Of a DNA stretch of 64,000 bases, positions 1 through 7,602 are shown piece after piece. The position numbers and the translations under genes are program-made. The notes under the pieces were generated by a model. It saw nothing but the letters and a program-made list of their open reading frames with translations. It was not told the DNA's origin and did no database searches. Positions within the stretch are counted from its first letter, which is position 1. Each line of letters begins with the position of its first letter. The DNA lies in contig NZ_CP019450.1 of NCBI RefSeq assembly GCF_001983995.1, positions 2,356,001 through 2,420,000 on the forward strand. Reading direction: 5' to 3'. The stretch is from Halioglobus japonicus (GTDB lineage Bacteria; Pseudomonadota; Gammaproteobacteria; Pseudomonadales; Halieaceae).

Positions 1-1
1 G

Positions 2-922
2 CGGGCACTCGCCAGGGAGATGGCCAGTGCTTCCGGTGGTAGTCGTGAAATTGTCGACCAGGCATTGGCGCTGTTTGCCAATGAGCCCTTTGGGTACACA
101 TTAAGCCCGCCGCTGTTGCCTGAGCAGGATTCTATCGACGCGTTCTTGTTCGGTACCCGCTCGGGTTTTTGTGAACACTATGCCTCTGCCTTTGTGCACC
201 TGATGCGCGCGGCGGGTGTGCCGGCGCGGGTCGTGGCCGGCTATCAGGGCGGCGAGATCAATCCGGTTAATGGCACTGTTATTGTCCACCAGTTTGACGC
301 CCATGCCTGGGCGGAAGTCTGGCATGAGGGCGAGGGCTGGGTGCGGGTGGATCCGACAGCTGCTGTATCCCCCGAGCGTATCGAGCTTGGGCTCGAGGAG
401 GCGCTGTCGGGCGAGGGGTCTTTTCTTGCTGATTCACCGCTGTCGCCGCTGCGGTTTCGCGGGGTGAACTGGGTAAACCAGTTGCGCCTGCGCTACGACG
501 CGATTACCTACCGCTGGCAGAGCTGGGTGACCGGCTTCGACAGTGATCGGCAGTACCAGTTACTGAGCAACTGGTTTGGCGAATTCAGCGCACAGAAGTT
601 CGCGCTGGTGCTGCTCGGGGCCGGTGTGCTGGTGTTTGCGCCGGTGGTGATTACCCTGATGTTGCAACGCAAAACCGTGCAACAGCGCGAAATGGACAGG
701 CTATACCTCAAGTTCTGTGAGCGCCTGGCCAGAATGGGTGTGGAGCGCGGTGCCGGAGAAGGGCCGGATCAGTATGCGCGACGGGCATCGGCGCAGTTGC
801 CGCGGTTGGCCGAGCAGATTGGCGAGGTGAACAGAGTGTATCAGGCGCTGGCCTATGCACCGGCCGCACAAGAGGCGCGCGGGCTGCAGCAACTGGCGAG
901 CGCCATTAAGCGAGTGAATTGA
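2..922 (+). CDS. TgpA-like transglutaminase domain membrane protein, C-terminal part
   Basis: The reading frame is open to the left edge, so this is the 3' part of a larger gene. It carries a transglutaminase core with a Cys-His-Asp triad: Cys in GFCEHYA (codon near 170), His in DAHAWAE and Asp in RVDPT. A membrane segment (FALVLLGAGVLVFAP) and a short cytoplasmic tail of DUF4129 type follow. This matches the end of TgpA/DUF3488 proteins, inner-membrane proteins with a periplasmic transglutaminase domain; the N-terminal membrane helices would lie outside the window. The stop overlaps the start of the next gene by one base, suggesting translational coupling. The in vivo substrate is not predictable from sequence. 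Confidence 0.85.
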   Translation, partial: RALAREMASASGGSREIVDQALALFANEPFGYTLSPPLLPEQDSIDAFLFGTRSGFCEHYASAFVHLMRAAGVPARVVAGYQGGEINPVNGTVIVHQFDAHAWAEVWHEGEGWVRVDPTAAVSPERIELGLEEALSGEGSFLADSPLSPLRFRGVNWVNQLRLRYDAITYRWQSWVTGFDSDRQYQLLSNWFGEFSAQKFALVLLGAGVLVFAPVVITLMLQRKTVQQREMDRLYLKFCERLARMGVERGAGEGPDQYARRASAQLPRLAEQIGEVNRVYQALAYAPAAQEARGLQQLASAIKRVN

Positions 923-1416
923 TGATTAGAGATGTCAGTCATGCCGACGCAGCCGCTTTGGCCGCGATCTACAACCACTATATTGAGAACACAGTAGCGA
1001 CGTTCGAAGAGGATGCCCTGACGGAAGCGGCGTTCGTTCAGCGTATTGACGCTGTGCTTGACGCCGGGTTTCCCTGGTTGGTGCTGGAGGAGGGCGGCGA
1101 GCTGCTTGGCTACGCCTATGCGGCGCGTTTCAAGGAGCGTGTTGCCTATCGGTATTCAGTGGAGAGCACGGTATATCTCAAACCCGGTGTCACAGGCGGC
1201 GGGCGAGGCACGGCGCTCTATGAGGCGCTCTTTGCGCGCCTGCAGCCGTTAGGTATCCATGCGGTTATCGGTGGCATTACCCTGCCAAACCCTGCCAGCG
1301 TGGCCTTGCATGAAAAGCTCGGCATGGAGCAGGTAGCCCACTTTCCGGAAGTGGGCTTTAAGCAGGGGAAGTGGCTGGACGTCGGTTACTGGCAGCTAAA
1401 CTTTGAGAGTACGTAA
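922..1416 (+). CDS. GNAT family N-acetyltransferase (phosphinothricin acetyltransferase-like)
   Basis: Protein of 164 residues covering one GNAT fold. The acetyl-CoA pyrophosphate loop is seen as GVTGGGRGTALYEAL, followed by the NPASVALHEKLGM segment typical of the Pat/MnaT subgroup, which acetylates phosphinothricin, methionine sulfone or similar small amines. The ATG at 922 shares its A with the upstream TGA; a TTG three bases earlier is possible but less likely. Its last 31 bases overlap the convergent DUF2855 gene. The subgroup call is good; the real substrate is unknown. Confidence 0.85.
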   Translation: MIRDVSHADAAALAAIYNHYIENTVATFEEDALTEAAFVQRIDAVLDAGFPWLVLEEGGELLGYAYAARFKERVAYRYSVESTVYLKPGVTGGGRGTALYEALFARLQPLGIHAVIGGITLPNPASVALHEKLGMEQVAHFPEVGFKQGKWLDVGYWQLNFEST

Positions 1417-2492
1417 CCGCTGCGGGGCGAAAAATTCCCGGCCAAGACTTGCTGGTAGGTCTGGGCGATAGCCTCGCGACCTTCGCTGGCATCAATCTCC
1501 ATCCAGCCGCCGGCGAATTCACAGAAGGCCTGCCATTGGTCTGCCAGGTGTTGCGCAAAGCGCTCGCCACCCCATTCGCTAATCCGTTTCTCAGCCTGGT
1601 GGGGCGCAAAAAACATCACCGGATCCGGGCCCGGCATATCCGGGCCTGCGCCAGCGCGTTGGTCCCAATGGGACGCACCCACCAGGCAGGAGTAGCGCAG
1701 CGAATCTCCCAGTTGTTCATGGAGAGTACGCAACAGCGTGCCGTCGCCGGCAAAGTCTACAATGGCGCTGGGGGTCTGGTTGCCCAGTGTCGCCGCCTCG
1801 TCGTAGGTAACTACCCGGTCGTAACAGTCAAGGGATTCCACAAACGCTTTATTACGCGCTGAGGTGAGCCCGACAATGGCATAGTCTGCATCGCGGTTCG
1901 CGCGGTTGTGCTGTAAACAGAAGGCCATGCCGATCGCCGTTTTGCTCGACGCGCTGGTCAGGTGCAGTTCGCGGGCGCCAAACATGGCCTGGTCGGCAAA
2001 GAAATCATCCAGCAGGAAGGACGTCGTAAACAGCGGGCGCAGGAGCATTTGCACTGCTTCCCTGTCTGCGTCGTACAGCGCGTCACTGGACGTACGCAGG
2101 TACTGGTTATAAATCACTGGCAGGCTGCGGCGATGTTCTGCGTTGTCGGTGAAACTGGTGTCGGACACCTGGGCTGGCTCCACCAGCAGGTGCGAGGCCA
2201 GCGGGTAGAAGCCGTAGAACCGTTCCCCAACCTCTATGCCGTCGCAGTTGGAGGCGACCACGTCCGCGAAGCCCCATACCGGCACAATGCCGCTGCCGAC
2301 TGGTGCAGGAAAAAACTCCCAGTACTGCAGGGCGTCGCCGAACGCCGCATAAGTAATGTTATTCGCGGTGAGGGCGAAGTTGTCGATGGCGAGCAGTACC
2401 TGGCCATCGGCAGGGCTGGGGAGCGCCTCGCTGTGCCATTGCACATCGTCCAGTTGGTCGCGGTTAATCAGCAAGCGTTGGCGCTCATTCAT
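1386..2492 (-). CDS. DUF2855 family protein
   Basis: Protein of 368 residues that looks like a DUF2855 member over its whole length. These resemble medium-chain dehydrogenases lacking a full Rossmann signature; here VEPAQVSD, an LTSASSKTAIGMAF segment and AIVDFAGDGTLLRTLHEQL fit that fold. No biochemical role is established. It is the last gene of a leftward operon after the MAPEG and saccharopine-dehydrogenase-like genes (5-base gaps), suggesting joint action on a lipid or hydrophobic carbonyl compound. The ATG at 2492 is the only sensible start. The 3' end overlaps the GNAT gene on the other strand. Confidence 0.75.
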   Translation of the reverse strand: MNERQRLLINRDQLDDVQWHSEALPSPADGQVLLAIDNFALTANNITYAAFGDALQYWEFFPAPVGSGIVPVWGFADVVASNCDGIEVGERFYGFYPLASHLLVEPAQVSDTSFTDNAEHRRSLPVIYNQYLRTSSDALYDADREAVQMLLRPLFTTSFLLDDFFADQAMFGARELHLTSASSKTAIGMAFCLQHNRANRDADYAIVGLTSARNKAFVESLDCYDRVVTYDEAATLGNQTPSAIVDFAGDGTLLRTLHEQLGDSLRYSCLVGASHWDQRAGAGPDMPGPDPVMFFAPHQAEKRISEWGGERFAQHLADQWQAFCEFAGGWMEIDASEGREAIAQTYQQVLAGNFSPRSGYVLSKFSCQ

Positions 2493-2497
2493 GGTGT

Positions 2498-3676
2498 TTA
2501 CTCTACGTTAAAAGTCAGGCCGGCGTGTGCGACGAGGCGGGTGATGAGTTTATCACCGAGGGCGGAGGCTGGTGTCCACATGCCACCAGCGGTTTCGACA
2601 TTGTCGAGCGCCAGGGTCAGGGCTGCCTCGGAAATCATTCGCGAGGTGGAGCCATAGCCGGGGTCGCGATCACCGGTGACCGAGACCTTGACTGTGTCGC
2701 CTGCGTCATTTTCACCGACGAACAACAGATCGAAATTGCCCGCCACCTGTTCTTCGCGGCTGGGGCCCTCGCCGGGCTGGGGTGTATCTCCCTTGCCAGT
2801 GAGGGAAGGAACGGCCATGGCATTGGCGATCTTCTCGCCTTTCTCACCCGGGCCGGTCAACAGCATTTCTGAATAGGTGAAGTCCTCGCCGTAGCTGTAG
2901 CCCTGCACGAAGTTCGACCGGTGTACGTTGGGAATGTTGATCACCGCCATGACGAACGGCGCTGCCCAACTACCGAGGCCCTCGTCGTAGCTGGGCTTGT
3001 GGCTGGAGGGCTGCTTGGGGCCATCAAATCCGGGATTCGCGAGGCCATAAGGGTTTTTGAGCAACGCACCCACGGCGGGATCTTTCATGGCTGCACCCAT
3101 GGTGGCTTGCATGCTCGCTACCGTGCCGCCCGAAGCGCCGCCGTTCATGGCGCGGACACGACCGCGCACGTGGGGCAGGGGCTTGCCCAATTGCGCGGCG
3201 GCCTGCTGTTGCAGGAAGTGTACGCCGAGATCCGAGGGGATAGAGTCAAAGCCGCAGGAGAATACGATGCGTGCTCCAGAGGCCTGGGCTGCTGCCTGGT
3301 GTTGATCGATCATCTCACGCATCCAGTTGGGTTCGCCGCAGAGATCGACGTAGTCTGTGCCGTTGCTTGCACAGGCCTGCACTAACTGTGAGCCGTACAT
3401 CTGGTAGGGGCCCACGGAAGTGAGAATGACTTTGGTGCGCGCCGCCAGGGCATTCATGGCGTCCTGGTCTGCGGAGTCGGCGGCGATGACGGGTACGTCG
3501 GTGGGCAGGCCAGACTCAGCGACGACTGCGGCAATCTTGTCGGCGCTCCGTCCTGCTAGAGCCCAGCGTAGACCGGTTTCCTCAGCCGCTCGTGTGGCCA
3601 TGTATTCAGCGATGAGTTGGCCGGTAAAACCGCTGGCGCCATAGATGATGACGTCAAATTCTCGATTGTCTTTCAT
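2498..3676 (-). CDS. Saccharopine dehydrogenase-like / trans-acting enoyl reductase family oxidoreductase
   Basis: Protein of 392 residues with an N-terminal NAD(P)-binding Rossmann motif (IIYGASGFTGQLIAEYM, residues about 10-26), then TSVGPYQMYG and DLCGEPNWM, which mark the saccharopine dehydrogenase NADP-binding family. The mycobacterial trans-acting enoyl reductase Rv2953 has this architecture and works in lipid synthesis; fungal homologues act on saccharopine. Lysine metabolism is unlikely here because no other lysine gene is near, while a MAPEG gene precedes it and a DUF2855 gene follows in one operon. Lipid-related reduction is an inference. Confidence 0.75.
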   Translation of the reverse strand: MKDNREFDVIIYGASGFTGQLIAEYMATRAAEETGLRWALAGRSADKIAAVVAESGLPTDVPVIAADSADQDAMNALAARTKVILTSVGPYQMYGSQLVQACASNGTDYVDLCGEPNWMREMIDQHQAAAQASGARIVFSCGFDSIPSDLGVHFLQQQAAAQLGKPLPHVRGRVRAMNGGASGGTVASMQATMGAAMKDPAVGALLKNPYGLANPGFDGPKQPSSHKPSYDEGLGSWAAPFVMAVINIPNVHRSNFVQGYSYGEDFTYSEMLLTGPGEKGEKIANAMAVPSLTGKGDTPQPGEGPSREEQVAGNFDLLFVGENDAGDTVKVSVTGDRDPGYGSTSRMISEAALTLALDNVETAGGMWTPASALGDKLITRLVAHAGLTFNVE

Positions 3677-3681
3677 GGAGA

Positions 3682-4116
3682 TCAGGATCCTGTTGATGCC
3701 AGCGCGAGGCCGGCCTGAATGAGCAGGGCGATAGTGGCTATCAGCCCCAGAAAAAAGAAGTGCGTACGCGGGCTTGGATTCTTCTCCGTGGCGATCCCGT
3801 AGTAGAGCGCCATATGGCTGATACGGGCAAGCGCGTACACCCAGACCCAGATGCCGACCCAGTTCGCGCCTGCGCCGGCGACAATCGCCAGTAAGGCAGC
3901 GCCGAGCAGGGCGGGCGTATTATCGACGGAGTTGGCAAAGGTGCGGTTGGCGCGAAATACAAATGACGCGTGGCTCAGGGCGCTATCCATTTTGCCGGGA
4001 ACAGCGCCGGATTGTTTGGCTTTACTGATAGCCGCCACCATCATTTGGATGACCAGGGTGACAACGACAACAAGCAGGCCCAACAGGGCCAGGTGGTAGG
4101 TCTCGGCAATGGGCAT
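3682..4116 (-). CDS. MAPEG family membrane protein
   Basis: Protein of 144 residues with four predicted membrane helices. The signature of MAPEG proteins (membrane-associated proteins in eicosanoid and glutathione metabolism) is visible as FRANRTFANSVDNTPALL followed by WVYALARISHMALYY. It is first in a three-gene leftward operon; the next gene begins 5 bases after its stop. Bacterial MAPEG proteins are often glutathione-dependent, but activity cannot be read from the sequence. The promoter should lie in the 114-base gap shared with the divergent TetR gene, where a perfect palindrome sits. Confidence 0.8.
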   Translation of the reverse strand: MPIAETYHLALLGLLVVVVTLVIQMMVAAISKAKQSGAVPGKMDSALSHASFVFRANRTFANSVDNTPALLGAALLAIVAGAGANWVGIWVWVYALARISHMALYYGIATEKNPSPRTHFFFLGLIATIALLIQAGLALASTGS

Positions 4117-4154
4117 GAGAGCGCACTCTGGGTGAATGTGGTGCGATAATAAAA

Positions 4155-4170
4155 GAGCGAGCGCTCGCTC
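4155..4170. promoter_or_regulatory. 16-bp perfect palindrome, probable TetR operator
   Basis: GAGCGAGCGCTCGCTC is a perfect palindrome in the divergent gap between the MAPEG operon and the TetR gene, 39 bases before the MAPEG start and 61 before the TetR start. Position and symmetry suit an operator for the adjacent TetR protein controlling both directions. Binding is inferred. Confidence 0.6.
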
Positions 4171-4230
4171 GTCAACAGGTTTTCCGGTATAGTCGCCCGG
4201 TATTACAAGGATGAAGGGAGCTATCCGCCG

Positions 4231-4959
4231 ATGCAGGCAGACCGTTCAAAGGCCGGCGACTGGCCTAACCATCAAAGCTACGAGGCGTTCAGAGCCACGC
4301 TGCCGCTGAACGAAGAGAATGTTTACCAGTATTTCTTTAAAGCGAATTGTGACCGGATCAAGGTGCGCAGTGAGACCCAGGCGCTGCCCAAGCTGAAGCT
4401 CATCGTGGAGGCGATCTTTGAGATGTCGGCCAACCGCGGTTTTCACGCCATGTCCACCCGCGACCTGTGCGACGCCACGGGGATTAGCATGGGCGGCATA
4501 TACAACTACATCGGCAGTAAGGATCAGTTCTCTTCCATGCTCATCGAGTTTGTGGGGCAGACCTTTACCGAGGTTAACCGCGCGTTGCTGCCGCCAGAGG
4601 AGGCGCGTCACGCGCGTCTGGAGGCCCATGTCCGGGCACAGATTTTCATGACCGAATTGTTCCGCCCCTGGTACTTCTTCGTGTTTATGGAGACCAAGAA
4701 CGCGCCGGTAGAGCAAAAAGGGCAGGTCAAGGAAGTAGAGCAGGTGTTGGTGGAATCACTGGCCTCCATGATTGAAGCGGGTGTGAAGGCGGGCGATTAC
4801 GATTGCGCATCGCCGCGACTGGTGGCGGCCATGGTGCTGGCGGTGGTGGATGACTGGTACCTGAAGCCCTGGTACTTCCGCAGTGCCGGCACGGATGTGA
4901 CGGCCTTTGCAGATTATGTCATAGATGCGTTGAATCGCTTGATAGGACACAGGGGATAG
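4231..4959 (+). CDS. TetR/AcrR family transcriptional regulator
   Basis: Protein of 242 residues. The TetR helix-turn-helix is at about residues 65-110 (GFHAMSTRDLCDATGISMGG followed by IYNYIGSKDQF), after an unusually long N-terminal extension of about 55 residues. The rest is the variable ligand-binding and dimer domain. It is divergent from the MAPEG/oxidoreductase/DUF2855 operon, the usual place for a local repressor, and a 16-bp palindrome lies between them. A GGGAG lies about 10 bases before the ATG. The ligand is unknown. Confidence 0.85.
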   Translation: MQADRSKAGDWPNHQSYEAFRATLPLNEENVYQYFFKANCDRIKVRSETQALPKLKLIVEAIFEMSANRGFHAMSTRDLCDATGISMGGIYNYIGSKDQFSSMLIEFVGQTFTEVNRALLPPEEARHARLEAHVRAQIFMTELFRPWYFFVFMETKNAPVEQKGQVKEVEQVLVESLASMIEAGVKAGDYDCASPRLVAAMVLAVVDDWYLKPWYFRSAGTDVTAFADYVIDALNRLIGHRG

Positions 4960-5010
4960 AGGCATACCACTGAACTCGCAACTCCCGTGTATTGGCCTGG
5001 AGGTCCACGA

Positions 5011-5952
5011 GTGAACTACATCAAACCACTATCGGTGTTTTTGTTGGGCTGGCTTTTGCTCCTCATGACTCCGCCGTTATCTTCCATCGCCTGGGTGAGT
5101 GGATTGGCTCAGCTGGCACTATTCATTCTCGTGGTGTGCATACCTGCCTGGCGTACGGGGCGAATCTCTTATGTAGATATCGGCTGGCCCTGGGGGCTGG
5201 TAGTTATTGGCGTGATCGTGCTGGCGATGAGTGAGCACCTGAATATCCGTACTCTGGCTGTCAGCGCGATCTATCTGTTTATCGGTTTGCGTATGGGTGT
5301 TACCGCATTGCGCATGTGGCGCGACGGCCACATCGATGTTGAATTGCCGCGCTACAAATACCAGCAACGCCGCTGGGAGAAGGCTGGCATTACTAACATT
5401 CCACTGAACCGGCAGGTGGAAGTGCTGGTGCAGGCGCTGGCGAATGCCTCCTTCCTGGCATTACCTGCATTTGTCATGTGGCTGAATCCCGATCCGGCGA
5501 TCCATCCACTTGAGTGGGTTGCGTTGCTGCTGTGGATAGCTGCGTTTGCCATGGAGAGCGTGGCGGATATGCAGAAAAAGGCCTTCATCAAACGCACCCA
5601 GGCATCAGGGGACAACCTCGCTGTCTGTAACGTGGGCCTCTGGCGCTATAGCCGCCACCCCAACTACTTTGCGGAATGGATGGTGTGGAATGCTCTGATG
5701 CTGGCGGCGCTGTCGTCCTGGTGGGCGCTGTATGGTGAGTTGGATATGGTGATCTGGGTATTGCTGGGATCGGGGCTGATGTTCACCTCCCGATGTATGT
5801 ACGTCACGCTCGTGCACTATACCGGTGCCAAGCCTGCTGAGTATTACTCGGTGCAGAAGCGGCCAGGTTACGCCGCCTATCAGCTGCAGACCAATCAGTT
5901 CTTCCCCGGGCCAAGTCGCGCCGGCGGTGGCGTTGAGGCGGGCCCCGCGTGA
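5011..5952 (+). CDS. DUF1295 family membrane protein (steroid 5-alpha-reductase-like)
   Basis: Protein of 313 residues with about seven membrane helices. The C-terminal half carries GLWRYSRHPNYFAEW, the conserved core of DUF1295 and of the steroid 5-alpha-reductase/isoprenylcysteine methyltransferase superfamily that binds NADPH or S-adenosylmethionine. The GTG at 5011 is preferred because GGAGG sits seven bases upstream; a GTG at 4987 lacks a ribosome site. It follows the TetR gene in the same direction with a 51-base gap. Reduction or saturation of a lipid or steroid-like compound is plausible but unproven. Confidence 0.75.
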   Translation: MNYIKPLSVFLLGWLLLLMTPPLSSIAWVSGLAQLALFILVVCIPAWRTGRISYVDIGWPWGLVVIGVIVLAMSEHLNIRTLAVSAIYLFIGLRMGVTALRMWRDGHIDVELPRYKYQQRRWEKAGITNIPLNRQVEVLVQALANASFLALPAFVMWLNPDPAIHPLEWVALLLWIAAFAMESVADMQKKAFIKRTQASGDNLAVCNVGLWRYSRHPNYFAEWMVWNALMLAALSSWWALYGELDMVIWVLLGSGLMFTSRCMYVTLVHYTGAKPAEYYSVQKRPGYAAYQLQTNQFFPGPSRAGGGVEAGPA

Positions 5953-6056
5953 TCTCGCAGAGGACAGTCAACACTCGTTAAATGGCGCTAGAATAGGGTC
6001 AAAATAACATGTGACCCACTGTGCTCCGAGGGCAAAGATTGACACTGGAGTTCATT

Positions 6057-7509
6057 TTGAAGCGTCATTTTTCCCGTCTTGTGGGCATAGGCTCGCTGCC
6101 ATGCCTGGCCGCCGCCTCCGGAATGGCTTCGGCCGATACTCAATTCGTCGACCCCGCAAATACCTGTGGTGGCAATGCCAACTGCCATGTGGACATTCAA
6201 TCGGCGGTGATCGCCGTTTCGCTGCCTGCAGATATCCGCATTTATCCAGGTACCTATAATGAGTTGATTGACCTGGATTTAATGAATGGCGGCACCCCGG
6301 GGGCAATTAGCTTCCAGGCGCTGGACGGTGCGGGTAATCCTGCTGTGGGTACCGTGACGAAAGGGTGGGACCGATCAAGCCATTGCGGGCAGTCCTATTA
6401 CCGGCGACTTCTCCGCGGCCGGCCTGATAGTGCAGGCGCCGGGTGACGGGGGCATCGATATCAGCATCGAGGGCGATGTTACGTTAACGGACATCATCGC
6501 AAATGACACGGATGGTCACGGTATCCTGGTGGAATTGTTGGGCAACGGTTCCGATTTTATGGGTGAACGCCTGACTGCCAACAACAATGGTGAAAACAAT
6601 ATCGAGGCGTCCCCCGAGCAGATTGTTGGCGGCAGAGCCCACAACATCACCCTGCGAAATTCCAGCGCGGATGGTAACGACAGCGGTGCAGGTATTCGCC
6701 TTGGCTTTGATCAGGAAACAAGCGAGAACGTTACCGTCAACATTACTATTGATAATGTCACCGTCAGTAATAGTGAGGGGGATGGCTTGCTGATGCGAGC
6801 GACCAATGGCATCGCTCGGGTATCTAACGTCACTGCGTCCGACAACGGCAGTGATGGTATTGATATTGAAGACGCCAATGAGGCATACGTCACTGGTGTT
6901 CGCGCCCAAGATAATGATCAGTCTCCTTCTGATGACAGTGGCCTGGAGATTGATGGTCGTTTTGTTGTCGAGAGTAATAACTCGGTCTTCAGCGGTCATC
7001 CGGATGGTCCCGGTATCGAACTGGATGGATGGGGTGGCGGAGATCTGCCCGAGAAAGCCGCGCGCATGGTGATCTGGGGTGTCGAGGTGAGTGGCAATGG
7101 CGTGGGGATGCGTTTTGACTCGGGTGATGCCGTGTCGGAAATGTTTGTGTCCTCATCCAATATTTTCGGTAACACCACTGCGGGCATACAAATAGACGCG
7201 CTTGACGAAGATCTGCAGGACGGCCTGGTTGTCGACGCCAAGGGTAACTGGTGGGGCAATGCTTCCGGCCCGACGCACCCGAGCAAAAATCCTGATGGTA
7301 CGGGTGATGCCGCGGCCGATGCGAGCAATGTGATCGATAGCTCCTCCGGCGATATTCTGTTGTCCGGCTCCCTCAGTGCGCCGATTCGCAACCTGGCGGG
7401 TGCGGTACGACCTGATTTGCCGACGCCGGTGCCAGCACTGCCTCTTGGTCTGCTTTGGCTGAGTGTTCTGGCCTTGGCCGGGGTGGGCGCGCGGAGATTG
7501 CGTCGCTAG
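6057..7509 (+). CDS. Exported right-handed beta-helix protein with C-terminal sorting tail, frameshifted
   Basis: The reading breaks at 6360-6366. The first frame gives a signal peptide (basic start, LPCLAAASGMASA) and the first strands. The second, one base on, continues as GGTDQAIAGSPITGDFSAAG through a long series of Asn/Asp/Gly-rich coils (DNGSDGIDIEDANE and similar), typical of pectate-lyase-like parallel beta-helices. Removing one G from GGG at 6363 restores a single product of about 483 residues. The end (TPVPALPLGLLWLSVLALAG then ARRLRR) has the proline motif, helix and arginine cluster of PEP-CTERM-like exosortase substrates. TTG at 6057 has TGGAG six bases upstream. Function unknown; surface adhesion or glycan interaction is a guess. 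Confidence 0.7.
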
Positions 7510-7541
7510 CGTTAGCTTTCCGTCTCACTTTTATACAGCAC

Positions 7542-7577
7542 AAAAAAAGGCCCGCTTCGCAAGAAGCGGGCCTTTTT
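7542..7577. terminator. Bidirectional intrinsic terminator
   Basis: A perfect 10-bp stem GGCCCGCTTC / GAAGCGGGCC with a GCAA loop is flanked by seven A on the left and five T on the right. It can therefore end transcription of both the beta-helix gene and the convergent acnB. Confidence 0.95.
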
Positions 7578-7602
7578 GTTGCTCAACAGAGCGTGAGGGC
7601 GA

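Noticed and set aside
5996..6017. Inverted repeat GGGTCA-N10-TGACCC before the beta-helix gene
   Set aside because: Only 6-bp arms with a long spacer and no linked regulator; chance is likely in this composition.
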